Source: Symbiodinium natans
Taxonomy: Eukaryota > Sar > Dinophyceae > Suessiales > Symbiodiniaceae
Length of the DNA: 64,000 bases
Assembly: GCA_905221605.1 (NCBI GenBank)
Contig: CAJNDS010002262.1
Location: 186,001-250,000, forward strand
Direction of reading: 5' to 3'
Position 1 is the stretch's first letter, and every line of letters begins with the position of its first letter. The translations under genes were made by a program, and so were the position numbers. Shown one piece after another: positions 1-10,445 of this stretch. The notes beneath the pieces are model-generated. The model ran no database searches and was not told where the DNA came from. It saw only the letters and a list, made by a program, of their open reading frames with translations.

Positions 1-567
1 GTGTTGTCGATGTCGAACATGATGGCGGGAAACGACACATCCGTCACATCTAATGACTTCATCTTCGTCAGGCTCGACGCCGCAGAGTCCAAGGTGGCCT
101 TGAGATGGGAAGCATAACGGCTCTCAGGACTGTAGACCACATAGCCTTGGCTGCTCTTTAATAACCCCCCTATTAAAAGTTCAACTTTCAGCTCCATGAA
201 AATGAAATAGAGGAACCCCAAAAACTCATCATGTGATAAGGTTGTAGTAAAGCCCCACCGAGTGGCTGTAGTTGGAGTAGTCCATCTTAGGTTCCGATTT
301 AGGGTTCGTGGCCTCCTGGGGGCTCACCGAGGCAATGTCGTCGCGACAATGCTGGACGTTGCCGGGCATGAAGATCTTCTCCCCGTAAGGCCGAACTTCG
401 ATCAAGGACTGCTGGTCACTCACTTGGGAGTAGAGCTGCATAAGATTTCCATAGCGCGCCTTCCACTGCTGCACCTCATCTTGCAACTTCTGCAACTCAC
501 CTTGATCTTGTCGGGCCAGGAACTGCGCCGCAGTCAAGGGCAAGAGCGCCAGAAAGAAAGGAGACAT
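1..567 (-). CDS. HAD-superfamily acid phosphatase-like protein, 5' part, cut by window edge
   Basis: Two exons are visible. Exon 1 runs from an ATG at 567 to a GT donor after 328. It starts with a hydrophobic signal-like segment (MSPFFLALLPLTAAQFLA) and then a polar, coiled-coil-like stretch (LQKLQDEVQQWKARYGNLM). Exon 2 begins near 150 and stays open to base 1; it reads YVVYSPESRYASHLKATLDS and, near the edge, FPAIMFDIDNT. A hydrophobic strand followed by DxD-type FDIDNT resembles motif I of HAD phosphatases, and a secreted protein with this motif fits class III acid phosphatases. The signal peptide and open frame are seen; the family is inferred from one motif, because the other HAD motifs lie outside the window. 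The acceptor of exon 2 is not resolved. A second GT donor lies just after the signal segment, so exon 1 could be shorter. Confidence 0.5.
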
Positions 568-1115
568 GCTCAATGAATGTTGCGTTCCTCTGCTTGAGTC
601 TGCTTGGGCCTTGAAGGGTCAGCCCGGAGCTTTGCGCAAAGCCCTTCAACGCTGCTTCTCACCTAGGCACCCAAGGTTGCCTCGAAACATCAAGGCATGT
701 CAACAACATCGAATTTCAGGATTTCACCATGACCTGTCATACTGCTGCTAGTAGAACAGTGGAATAGTCGTAGAAGAATAGATTAGTCGAAACATAGGAA
801 AATAAGAATACTAGAATAATAGTAGAATAAACGAACAGAATCAGTGAGATAAACATTGGTTGATGATAGAAATATTGTTGGCGGCAGGGTTCAAGTACCG
901 GTTTAGGATTTAGGGTTAGGGTTAGGGTACCTGAATCTGTCCTGAGGTCCGACTGATTGGCCCATACACCCTCAACTATGTAATGCCAGCAACTCCATTT
1001 CAGGCTGGCTTCCGACTGCTGCTGCCGATGCTGTTGTTGCCGGTGTTGCTGGTACTGCGGTTTGTGCTGCGACTATATTTGGCGATCACAAGAGCACACC
1101 CAGATGTAGCACATA
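568..1115. other. Intergenic stretch with AT-rich low-complexity DNA
   Basis: No gene is supported. Bases about 755-845 hold degenerate AGAATAG/TAGAATAA units, and 905-930 holds a short TTAGGG-type run. The rest looks like non-coding spacer between the acid-phosphatase-like gene and the end of LHC copy A. Confidence 0.4.
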
Positions 1116-4100
1116 TTAGCACACGTAGCACATGGCATCTGCCGGGGCGATCATGTCGTACATGAACGCGTGGCCGCTCTCTGAGAACTGTGCTCTGTTA
1201 AGTGGTGGGTCAGGCCCAGACATGGGCTGGCTGAAGGGGGTTTCATTCGGACGCAACTCAAGATTCCGTAGATGAATCAAAGCCCCCTTGAGGCCTTCGA
1301 AGGCAGAGGAAGGCAGCCACATTGCTGGCCCAGTGGTGCCGAAGAAGGCGTTCCTGGGCTTGGCGACTACGGTGTAGCAACAAATCTCACCAATGCAAGC
1401 GTCGTCACAGCGATATCACAGCTTCGGCTAGCGGCACAGCGACACTCTCGTGGCACCACTTCCATGCTGCTGGGACTCCCTGAAAAAAAAACGCACTCAC
1501 CCAAAACCCTAAAACCTAAACCCTAAACCCGCATGGCCGGTCTTGGACCGACTTGGACCATCCGGTGAGACTCCACGTGGGCTTGGCACTTTTTGGAGCT
1601 GAGATGCTGGGCCACCATGCCAGTGATGGCCACCATCGCCTCGGTGGTGCAGTTCCCTTTACCCCGCGTTGCACTAAGTGTACTTTCGTTATTGGCCGGG
1701 CCTTTAATCTGGCCCCTTACCTCCTTTAAAGGGTTCTGATGTATGGGCCCTTGTTTTGATTTGTTTTGGATGGGGTCGTTTAAGGGCCCATATTAAGGGA
1801 CCATGTAACTAATCTTAGTGGCTAAGCCTTGAGCGTGGAGTCTAAAACCGATCTTTGCAGCTTGGGCCAACCAGGGTTCGGATGGCCCAGTTTTGTAAGG
1901 GGGTGACGCTGAAGCTGCAACCCTGCTGCCCCTCCTGACCCGGATTCCCATAGACCCTGCCAACTTCTGCAAACCGCCCAGAGTGCCCTCATGACAGGGC
2001 TCATCCGAAAGGTCAGGAGAGGGCTTGGGGCTTCAGGCATCCTCCCTGATGCTTTGCATTTCGTATCGCGTCACATTTCTGAGTCCGGCATACCATGCGA
2101 GTGCTGTTCTAGTGATTCTAGTCTATGTTCTGGTTCCATTTGGGGCCCTTGTTCAGCAAATTGCAGTATCTGAAGCAGCTTCAAGGAAAAGAAACAGTTG
2201 GGTTGCGAAGTTTCTTCGTGCCCAAGACGGTGATTGGGGCTTAAAGGCATTTAAAGGCATAGCATCCAAAACAGGGTTCCTTACTGGCAGACCCTGCGTA
2301 GCATTCTCAGTCAAGGCTCCCAAGAAGAGGACCCCGGTTGTGTAGATTACACATGCACCGTTGCACTCTAGAGGCCCGAAAGCCTAAACTCAGATGCTTC
2401 AGGGCGCCAGCCGGCCATTGTTGATCTCGGCCTCAAGGGACCGCTGGTTGGCGGAAGGGTCCTCGTGCGAAGCTGTCAGTTTTCTGCAACAAATGAAGGC
2501 TTCAGGCTTTCGTCCCTCACAGGTCGGATCGCCGGAACAGCAAAGCCGCCAGCAACATCCATCAACAAAACGGGGGGGGAGGTGGTGAAAAGCACTGCAG
2601 AATACTGGAATGTCGGAATGTCCAATTGAGGGCTCGGCAATCCCCGAACCGTCCAAACCCATCCAGAAAAGAAAGGCTCAGAACAAAAGGTGCTTACAAC
2701 GCAAGCCCCTGGTATACGCACACCAGTTTAATTTGGAACCCCAGAAACCATGTCATAATGAGGGGTTGGTTAAGTTGCAACCCAGAACCCCAAAAAAGGG
2801 CAACAGGGTGCCACTGGGCTACCAAAAGCTACCGAAAATTGAAACCCTCAACTTCTGCACTCGCTTTCCCTGATCACCCGGTTCCGAGCCCAGGCACAGC
2901 CGGGGCCGAGCCACCCACGAAGCCCAGCTTGGAGAAGCCAGGGAAGTCGCCCGGCATGCGGTCCTTCTCCTGCCTGTCTCTAGGCTTCGGCTTGAAAAAA
3001 CACTGCAGTGCTTTGAAATGATGGCTTTGAGAGGAGGCATTTTTTCTCGCCATCGTTCGTCGTAAGGCAACTGTAGGGCTTAGGGCCGCATGAAACGGAT
3101 GGGTTGGGTTCAGGGATGGCTTTGCGGTTGAGGGCCAGGGTGGTGCCACAGCCCTAGCGTCAAGCGTCCAGAAGCACGGACACGCACCCTAGACGTCCGC
3201 AAGCATTCCGCAAGCCCTAAACCTGCCAAATGGTGGGATGGTTGGGCTGCGTGGGTGTCCCCCTACCTCGTTGGGGGTGGGGGGCGGGGTCGCCTACCTC
3301 CTCTGGGACAGTAGAGAACATCTATCGGTACATGCGCTGCGCGGATGGAGGCCCAAGATCGTGCGGGGGAGGTAGATACGAGGGTTGCTTCGGCCGCAGC
3401 AGAGTCAACTAATTTTAGCTGACACTTCTGTCGCCAGATTGAGGGGTGGGACTAAGCCGTTGATGGTGCACTGTTGAGGGTGGAGAGGCTGAGGTGGGCA
3501 TAGGTATCCCTAAACCCTGAAAACCCTGACCCCAAAACTATGTATAGGTTGGAGAGTTAGGGTGAGGGCTGCGATGTTCGCCTGCAAAGACCCTGGGTCC
3601 CCAATTTTACGGCTCAGGATTTAGGGCTAAACCTAAAGCATAAGGCACAAAACAAAACTGCGAGCTCTTCTGGTCTTTTCAGTCTTCAATGATTCTACAC
3701 AAGGCGAAGACGGGTCGGGACAACCAAAACCTATACTCCCCTTAGAACCTTAACAAAACAAATATGCTTAATATCCTCTAGGGTTTCATATAAACAAAAA
3801 AAATGAAAAATAATTCCCAAGGGGGGTATAGAAACTCCAGGCCTCATAGGGAACAGCTCCAGGAAGCCGATGAAGATAGCAATCTGAGCCCAGCCCTGCA
3901 AGAGAAGCTTCCGGTTTAGGGTTTAGGGTTTAGGGCTTAGGCTTGCTGTTCAGGGTCTGGGGACGCCAGGGGTTTGGGGGCAGTTTGCATGAGAAGTTTG
4001 GGGGGGTTCCTTAGTCAGAGCGGGGACTGCCTTTACGGAGCACGGAGCTGCGCAGCCAGATTCACCGATTCACTTGGCAGCCTCGAGGAGTGACCCTATC

Positions 4101-5332
4101 AGAGTTCATCCACGTGAGCGAACGGCCAGAATTGACAAATGGACGATCAGTTCGCGCCAGTACATGAGTGCATGAGTCAATGATAGAGGGAGGTCCTATA
4201 CAGAATACGCATTCATAGTTCACAGACCTACGTGGGGGTGTGCCTACGTAGACTCTGACAAAAAACCGCACTGCTCAGTAGTCATCCAGAGTTTGGGAAG
4301 CTAGTGGTACACGCAAACAAAGCCCGACCTGAAAAGTAAGGCACGTGTGCATCTGGCCTCCGCGGGCATCTTGTAGAGCGCCTGGACGCCGTTGGGGATG
4401 TCCGCAAATGCCACGCCTGACAGGCTCACAAGGGTTGATCGTAAGTAGGCAGGTCTGCATGTCTCGGCTGATGAGTGGCTTCTATGCTGTATGAGACCTC
4501 CTTCTATCATACGGCTTATGTACTGGCACGAACTGATTGAAATGCGGCGAAGCATTATCAACTGCAAGCTCTGAGGAAGCTTGCCCTTGGAGGGGCTGCA
4601 GAGTCCAGGCAGTCGGAAGTACTCCGGGGCGATATAGCCCATACAGGCAAGCATGGCCACACGTCCTAAGCGGGCGCAAGGCATCACACGTCCTAAGCGG
4701 GCGCAAGGCATCGGCCGGATGATTACCGTCTCGCTTTCCCGCTGAGGCACCGTTCTTGATCTCGGCCATTCGGCGGCGGCGGAAGTCAGCGGAATCGTCG
4801 TCCTGGGCGGTGCATAATTACTCTGCAGACCTGCAGGTTCGGCTCGATTACAAACATGAAAGGTTCCGTCCTTGGCCATGCCGAGGGGGTCGAAGTACTT
4901 CATGGGCAGAGTCACACCCAGCTCGCTCTCGAAGGCCTTGCAGACCTCGGCCGTGCGATGTGCACACGTGTCCGCCTCTGGACCCACCTGTCGGGCGAGG
5001 CGCCGTGGTGGCCTTGCGGCTGCGGGCGGCGCAGGCGCCGGCCGCGAGCAACGCGGCACCAGCGGTGGCGGTGCTGGCCAGGCCCGAGGAGGCCGTGGCC
5101 CGGCCACGCGTGCCGCTGCGGAGGTGGGATGCTGGCGCCTGGGCCACAGGAAGTCAGGCGAATTCGTCTGGCTCATTGCTGACTTGGTTGTCTTGCTTGC
5201 CGGACTCCTTTGCTGCTTTTTTGCAAACCCATGTGCCTGAGCCTCTCGGGTCAGCTGCACGCCAGGCACGAACGCCTCACTGCAAAGCCATGCGGCTCCT
5301 GCCGCTGCTGCCACCACCGTTAGGGGGTTTGC
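1116..5332 (-). CDS. Chlorophyll a/c-binding light-harvesting protein, copy A (11 exons visible)
   Basis: Plastid thylakoid antenna protein of the LHC superfamily (dinoflagellate acpPC type). Exons, in order of transcription: 5243-5332, 5004-5138, 4868-4945, 4751-4802, 4585-4665, 4358-4416, 3843-3895, 2901-2973, 2408-2461, 1608-1639 and a last exon starting at 1353. The joined frame gives a transit region (SEAFVPG; an Ala-rich segment before SRKATT), FDPLGMAKD, the first LHC helix (FRRRRMAEIKNGRVAMLAC), GYIAPEYFRLPG, FADIPNGVQALYKMP, a second helix (GWAQIAIFIGFLELFPM) and the third (AEINNGRLAMVAITGMVAQ). No ATG exon was identified upstream of 5332. Oddities: copies B and C stop right after MWLP, but here the frame continues through SSAFEG to a stop at 1116 or to an unseen splice site; the donor after 4868 reads GG instead of GC; and the acceptor of the 4585-4665 exon is tandemly duplicated. 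It is more diverged than B and C are from each other. Confidence 0.85.
1687..1815. mobile_element. Introner-like element, family IX
   Basis: This segment lies in the LHC A intron between the exons at 2408-2461 and 1608-1639. It shares the string AAGGGCCCATATTAA and the following GGACCATGTAACTA-type end with 22740-22835. Only two copies are seen and the terminal repeats are weak, so the boundaries are approximate. Confidence 0.4.
3731..3832. mobile_element. Introner-like element, family VI
   Basis: An AT-rich element with inverted ends (CTATACTCCCC and GGGGGGTATAG) and a core containing TATCCTCTAGGGTTTCATAT. Related copies lie at 36136-36240 and 63126-63235. In LHC A it begins about 10 nt inside the intron that follows the exon at 3843-3895, so it forms the 5' end of that intron. 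Confidence 0.6.
3905..3942 (+). repeat. TTTAGGG telomere-like array
   Basis: A few TTTAGGG units sit directly upstream (in transcription sense) of the acceptor of the LHC A exon at 3843-3895. The transcript would therefore read CCCTAAA units just before the splice acceptor. Confidence 0.75.
4658..4711 (-). repeat. 27-bp tandem duplication carrying a splice acceptor
   Basis: The 27-bp unit beginning CACACGTCCTAAGCGGGCGC is present twice in direct repeat (4658-4684 and 4685-4711), only in LHC copy A. Each unit carries the CTTAG acceptor of the exon encoding GRVAMLAC, so two acceptors lie exactly 27 nt apart. Use of the distal one would add nine in-frame residues. Confidence 0.85.
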
Positions 5333-5339
5333 CTGAGAG

Positions 5340-6327
5340 CTGATGTGCCAGGAGTGATTCGGTTGGAGCAACTGGATACTAGTAAGTTTAAGGTTTCGGT
5401 TGTTGGGATGATGTAGGAGTCGCTGGCTGCGATTTGGGAGTCGGTTGCTGTGTCTGTTTTCGGTTTAGTGGGTGGTGCCGGAGGCGACATACCAGCCATC
5501 TAGAACAGCTCAATGCACGAAAAACCGAGCACGCAGTTCCGTCTGGAAAAGGGGTTTCTTCTCGCTGACCTGTCTGGAAGTACAGAGGTGGAGCCAACCT
5601 GCTCTTTGCAGATTCTAAATCTGTTGCCATGTGCGGCAAGGTGCTGTATTTGCGGCTTGGGCTGTGTAGGGTTTAGGCCCTACGGTTTCGGGGGGTTTAG
5701 CCTACATGAAGAATTCAAAAAGATTGGCGAATAGCTAGTATCCCCTGTTCCGCGCTCGCTGACACCTCTGGTGCGGAGTGCTTGGACGACTCAAGGCTTC
5801 ACCAAGCGGTCTTGGCTCACCTGCGCTAACTCTGTGTACTCAACACATCCAGCTCGCACGTTTCCAGATCAGGTCCTGAACCCTAAGCCCCTAAACCCAA
5901 CTCCTGAACCCCGAAACCCCTGTACCAATTCTGGCCACGCTGCCGCCATGGCGTCTTTGGAATTGGCAGCCGAGGCTTTCCCACCCCGTGGCTCCTATCT
6001 GAGCCGCTGCGGCGGACGAGTGCTTTCAGGACTCTAGGTCTTGGACTTCGGGGCTCCCACCAGGGACGTGGGGCCCAGGCACCCTCTTCTAAACGGCATG
6101 AACCGTATATACCCTGTAACTTGCAGCCCTAAGCCCTGAAACAATAATAAGAAGCCTACAAAAAAGAATCAGAGCGGAGTGAATCCTCTTCATTGCTTCC
6201 CCCTGGTACCATAAAACTCCCCTTCCCCCCACCCAGCCCCCTCGAATTCTAAACATCGATCGGGAAAAATGTCTGAACCTGTGTGGGTCCTCCTTCATTC
6301 TCAGCGGTTCTAGCACGGGGCTAGGTC
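5340..6327. other. Region upstream of LHC A without a resolved gene
   Basis: This should hold the first exon of LHC copy A, but no clear match to the MAxRS-type start seen near copies B and C was found. A minus-strand ATG near 5490 (MAGMSPPAPP) is a weak candidate. The rest is spacer with scattered CCCTAAA-like words. Confidence 0.35.
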
Positions 6328-6388
6328 CCTAAACCCTAAACCCTAAACCCTAAACCCTAAACCCTATAAACCCTAACCCTAAATCCTC
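6328..6388 (-). repeat. CCCTAAA telomere-like array
   Basis: About seven units, some degenerate. It pairs with an oppositely oriented array at 6510-6560 and brackets a 120-bp island that contains a possible acceptor (TTCAG followed by GATTGGGCG on the minus strand). Confidence 0.85.
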
Positions 6389-6509
6389 TATAGTCAGATA
6401 AGGATTGGGGGGCAGAGTTCGCATCATGCCTCATCGGCACACACGACGCCCAATCCTGAAGCCGAAGCCGCATCCCCTATACCAGTCCAGTGTTCAGTAC
6501 CACGTACTC

Positions 6510-6560
6510 AGGGTTTAGGGTTTAGGGTTTAGGGTTTAGGGTTTAGGGTTTAGGGTTCAG
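6510..6560 (+). repeat. TTTAGGG telomere-like array
   Basis: About seven perfect units, inverted relative to the array at 6328-6388. Confidence 0.9.
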
Positions 6561-6650
6561 CAACAGAAGGCAAGAAGAGTGAAATGACTTCTGCGCGGGG
6601 TTCAGGACGTGGGGGTTCAGCCGGGTTGCGGGTCCATGGTTGGCTGAAAG

Positions 6651-6755
6651 TTGGGATGTTCCCCCTTATACTAGCAGTCCTTGAAAGGGATTATAGTAGG
6701 GGGTACTATAATCCCTATTCAGGACTGTTAGTAAGTTTTGGGGGGAACATCCCAA
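6651..6755. mobile_element. Introner/MITE-like element, family I
   Basis: Terminal inverted repeats TTGGGATGTTCCCCC and GGGGGGAACATCCCAA, with a second internal inverted pair around GGGATTATAGT and ACTATAATCCC. About 105 bp, without coding capacity. Relatives lie at 24369, 33123 (interrupted), 46572 and 59568. Confidence 0.8.
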
Positions 6756-6892
6756 TGGAGCCCCAGGCTCCCCCGACGAACTATGGGGACCCAGGCATGC
6801 TGGCACTGATGCGCCTTCCCACGACTCCTGGATGGGAGGCGCTTCTGTTTCGTCGGGCCCTTTTCCAAGCAGATGTCGGGGTGATGTAGATA

Positions 6893-7016
6893 TACATATA
6901 TATATATATATATTATAATATGCATATAAATATATATATATATATATATTATATTTTTAGTTGATGATTACTATGAATAATATATATATATATATATTTA
7001 TTTATTTATTTATTTT
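6893..7016. repeat. AT-rich (TA)n and TTTA repeats
   Basis: Several TA-dinucleotide runs ending in TTTA units. Simple sequence with no coding potential. Confidence 0.9.
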
Positions 7017-7660
7017 TTGCATACATTTTAGGGGTGCAGGGGCTTAATGTGGACGATTTCGGGCAGCGCCGTAGGCGTCATTGGACTCTTTGTTATGGCA
7101 CATGAGTGGCCAAGGTGGACATCTGGCCACCGCGTAGGCCTCAGGCCCTCGGAATAAACACTCCGCCTCAAATGGGAGGCGCTCGCTGCTTGCAATCTCA
7201 ATATAGTGTGCTACTGATGGTCAGCTTCGGCTCCCATGCAAGGCTGTGCTAGCTAACCCTCTCAGTCATTGTTTCACAGCCATCCGGTTTTACCATGAGA
7301 TAATTCAGCGCACATTGTACACGAAAAGCTGGCGGCCACAGTGCGCATTCTCACAAGCCCAATACCTGGCAAGCGAGGAAGGGGCTGGTCATGTTCCGAC
7401 GTGAAGTGGATGAGCTCTTGTCACGAGATGCAAGGCTTGTTGCATGGTTGAACAAACCTGACCGGCAAATGCTCCACCTGCTCGAAAAGGCCCACATGAA
7501 TGAAGGAGGCTGTTCGGGTCACAGCGAGAACAGTACAAGGGGGGCGGAGTTTTTTTTGGTTTTCTTTGTTGTTTTTTCTCTTTTGGAGGGGGGGGGGGGT
7601 TCTGTGGGAAGGGGTGAAAAGTCAACATTTTCTCAATATTTCCGTAGGAAACACTTAGTT

Positions 7661-8476
7661 TCACTGTTTTTCGTAGGAAACCAATATTTTCGTCATATTT
7701 ACAAAGGGAAATCTCGACTTTGTGTATATTTCAACAGGGCAAACCTGGGTTTTGTCTTTATGTACATCCCTCCTTTGCAAGGGCGGTGTCATTTTTGAGG
7801 GAGTGCTGGTCAACGAAGCATAACGAAGTGACCAATGCTGGGCCAATCTTGGAAGGTCTTCTGCTGGGAAGAAGCCATCTCCCGGATTGTTCGCAGCTGT
7901 CTTGAGACGATCTTGCTTGAGAGCTTGCGCGAGGGTGTATGGTTGCTTCCAGGAGTATCTAAGCGCGTCCTTCAGGGTGTTCTTGCGCCAGGACTCCTGA
8001 GGCGCAGAGCCTACATCTGTGCCGGGCATGACGCGATCCGGCGCCGACCTCCACGCAGCCTGAAGGTGGTCCTCCTCCACGGCCTTGAATGCAGCAGCAG
8101 CGCCCTGCTCGCACTCCGCCTCCAACCAAGAAAACAAGCTGGTCCATACCACATGAAAGAGAATGCGTGGCATGGTATTTGCGACGCGGCACCGCTGCAA
8201 GACAAGTGGAAGCACATCCTTCCGCCGGCTGGGAGACAAGTGCTCTAGCAGAAGTTTCGTCATTCTGCCGGGCCCTGTGGAAGTTGCTCCCGTGACGTGG
8301 GCCCAATCCGACAGACTTGCAGAACCTGGGGCTACCGCCAGGCGAGCAGCTTCGATGCCTTTGCGAGGGTCGCCACGCCACTGTAAAATGTGGTCTGGGG
8401 GCCAAGGCGATTGGCGACATTCATCATGGCGCAGGTCAGTTGCCTGTAGGCGTCTCCGCTCTCGACACGTGAGCAT
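7661..8476 (-). CDS. Hypothetical protein, 271 codons
   Basis: A true ATG at 8476 opens a 271-codon frame, long for this window. The body (about residues 70-225) has balanced composition with helix-forming segments such as RMTKLLLEHLSPSRRKDVL and SWKQPYTLAQALKQDRLKT. The last 45 codons cross AT-rich, repeat-like DNA resembling 9670-9850, so the true 3' boundary is probably a donor before about 7790. No family was recognised. It lies between LHC copies A and B on the same strand. Confidence 0.45.
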   Translation of the reverse strand: MLTCRERRRLQATDLRHDECRQSPWPPDHILQWRGDPRKGIEAARLAVAPGSASLSDWAHVTGATSTGPGRMTKLLLEHLSPSRRKDVLPLVLQRCRVANTMPRILFHVVWTSLFSWLEAECEQGAAAAFKAVEEDHLQAAWRSAPDRVMPGTDVGSAPQESWRKNTLKDALRYSWKQPYTLAQALKQDRLKTAANNPGDGFFPAEDLPRLAQHWSLRYASLTSTPSKMTPPLQRRDVHKDKTQVCPVEIYTKSRFPFVNMTKILVSYEKQ

Positions 8477-8514
8477 TTTTTTTTCATTGTGTGGGCTCTT
8501 CTCATGGCATTGAC

Positions 8515-9115
8515 ATCCTACGCGGGCCTACGCGTGAACTCATGTTTAGTAGCCGCGCGGCCTACGCGCGGAGCATGTTGTTGACGCGTGCCTACGCGGA
8601 CCTACGCGGCAGGCACTCGAACAAAGCGCAAACGCATTATTTGACTTGCTATATTGTAGCCACTGGCACATTCGGATTGCTCAACCAAACTTTCTGCCCA
8701 ACCCTGCCCGATTTTCTGCCCAACCCTGCCCGGTTTTTTGCTCAACCCTGCCCGAATTGTGATGTTGACGGATGGGCTACGACGTTGAAAACGACACCTA
8801 CGACTACGCGCGGGCTACGCGGAGCCTACGCCGCGCCTACGCGGAATTCCTACTTATATGTGCAGTTATACATAGGGATATTTCGATATACATATAAATA
8901 CATTTTGTCATAAATATAAATATAAACAGAAATATGAGAATATTCTGAATCAATATATATATATATACATATAATGATAAAACCATATAGTTACAGTTAT
9001 ATATATATATCTCAATTAAACCAACAACCTACGCGGACCTACGCGGACCTACTGCGTAGACTTGCCTACGCGGACCCTACGCAGACCTACGCCCTGCAGG
9101 CAAAATGCTACGCGG
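8515..9115. repeat. Dispersed CCTACGCGG repeat cluster
   Basis: About twenty copies of CCTACGCGG and close variants (GCCTACGCGG, CTACGCAGA) occur in three sub-clusters: 8515-8615, 8800-8850 and 9028-9112. AT-rich DNA and three copies of a (T)CAACCCTGCCCG(A/G)-type motif at 8680-8755 lie between them. The motif is partly palindromic (CGCG) and CpG-dense, unlike its surroundings. Confidence 0.8.
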
Positions 9116-9137
9116 CCGACTTTCAATGTTCGCGTCT

Positions 9138-9560
9138 CTACGTGGCCTTGCTTGTAGAAAAAAAACGCTGCTCACGTGCCAGCGCAAAGGCCATTGGAAC
9201 AGAAGAAGATCGAAAGGCAAAGATCGCCAAGCTCGATCGCTTGGAGTTATTGTTAACATTGACTCCAATGGTCAGGAGCACGTATTTGTCGTGCAAGAGC
9301 CGATAGGTGCCATCCGTGGAAAGCTTGAGCTGAAAGAAGCAAAAGTTGGTGCTGGTCTCATCAAACTTCAGCGGCCGCGGGTCGGGGATCAGGCTAGGGT
9401 CCAACACGACGTCGAAGATAACGATCAGGCAGAAACTCGTCTCGTTCCTCACTTGCTGATAAGGAACTTGAATGCAGTTATCACGATAACAGAAACCCTT
9501 TACATAGTAGGTGTGCGTATTACGGACTGAGTTTGTATTCCTTGACAACAGCCTAGGCAC
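9138..9560 (-). CDS. Possible exon of an unidentified protein
   Basis: A 140-codon open frame without a convincing start. The stretch from NTHTYYVKGFCYRDNC to CFFQLKLSTDGTYRLLHDK has the composition of a folded, beta-rich domain. The opposite strand is also open over much of this range, so the strand is not certain. No family was recognised. Confidence 0.3.
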   Translation of the reverse strand: MPRLLSRNTNSVRNTHTYYVKGFCYRDNCIQVPYQQVRNETSFCLIVIFDVVLDPSLIPDPRPLKFDETSTNFCFFQLKLSTDGTYRLLHDKYVLLTIGVNVNNNSKRSSLAIFAFRSSSVPMAFALAREQRFFSTSKAT

Positions 9561-9659
9561 GGCCGGGTGGTCGCGATGACGAAACGGAGAAGTCGCAGGT
9601 GGACCACCCGGCGGTCTTGAAAAAGTGACCGTCCCACGGCCGCTTCCACGAAGACACGA

Positions 9660-10018
9660 AGCTGATAAGTAAAATCAAAAGAAATAGAGGATTTCTTATG
9701 AAAAAGACTGTTTAGATATGCAGAAAATACAAAATCTTCCTGTTGCAGAAAATATAGGTTTGCTTTATTTGTTTGCAGAAAACAAAGGTTGTCCTATGAA
9801 AATCTAGAGAAAATAGAGGTTTTTCCTTCAAAATCTAGAGCAAACCCTAAACCCTAAGAAAAACCAAACTTTCAAAACACTCCCAAAAAATTCTTTCGTT
9901 TTCCTCTAGAATTCCTAGAATGGGCTTTTAATGTCGAGCCCTGTTATATAAGCTCGAAAAATCAGTATTACACTATACATAAGAAGGGTCCATACTTCGG
10001 ATCCCAAACTCTTTATTT
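9660..10018. repeat. Degenerate GAAAATAGAGGTTTT repeats
   Basis: Several diverged copies of a CAGAAAATAGAGGTTT-type unit occur here, with more at 10465-10530. The A-rich tail of 7620-7780 looks related. No gene is supported. Confidence 0.5.
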
Positions 10019-10019
10019 A

Positions 10020-10445
10020 TTCCTGTCTTGCTTCCTTTGTTTCCTTTGTTTCTTCCTTCCTTCCTTCCTTTCTTGCTTCCGTCCTTTCTTTCTTTCTGTC
10101 TTTCTTTTCTTCCTGTATTCTTCCTTTATTCTTCCTTTCTTCCTTTCTTCCTTTCTTCCTTTCTTCCTTTCTTCCTTTCTTCCTTTCTTCCTTTCTTCCT
10201 TTCTTCCTCTTCTTCTTTTCTTCCTTTCTTCCTTTCTTCTTTCTTTTCTTCTTCTTCCTTTCTTCATTTCTTCCTTTCTTCCTTTCTTCCGTTCTTCCTT
10301 TCTTCCTTTCTTCCTTTCTTCCTTTCTTCCTTTCTTCCTTTCTTCCTTTCTTCCTTTCTTCCTTTCTTCCTTTCTTCCTTTCTTCCTTTCTTCCTTTCTT
10401 CCTTTCTTCCTTTCTTCCTTTCTTCCTTCCTTCCTTTCTTTCTTG
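10020..10445. repeat. (CTTTCTTC)n polypyrimidine tract, about 425 bp
   Basis: An almost pure pyrimidine strand made of TTTCTTCC units. Arg/Glu/Lys-rich or Leu/Phe/Ser-rich frames run through it on both strands, but they are artefacts of the repeat. Long homopurine-homopyrimidine DNA with such symmetry can form triplex (H-DNA). Confidence 0.95.

Noticed and set aside
4301-5371. A single 356-codon minus-strand protein
   Set aside because: The frame runs by chance through LHC A introns; family motifs appear in it only in pieces and in shifting frames. Its first codon is TTG, not ATG.
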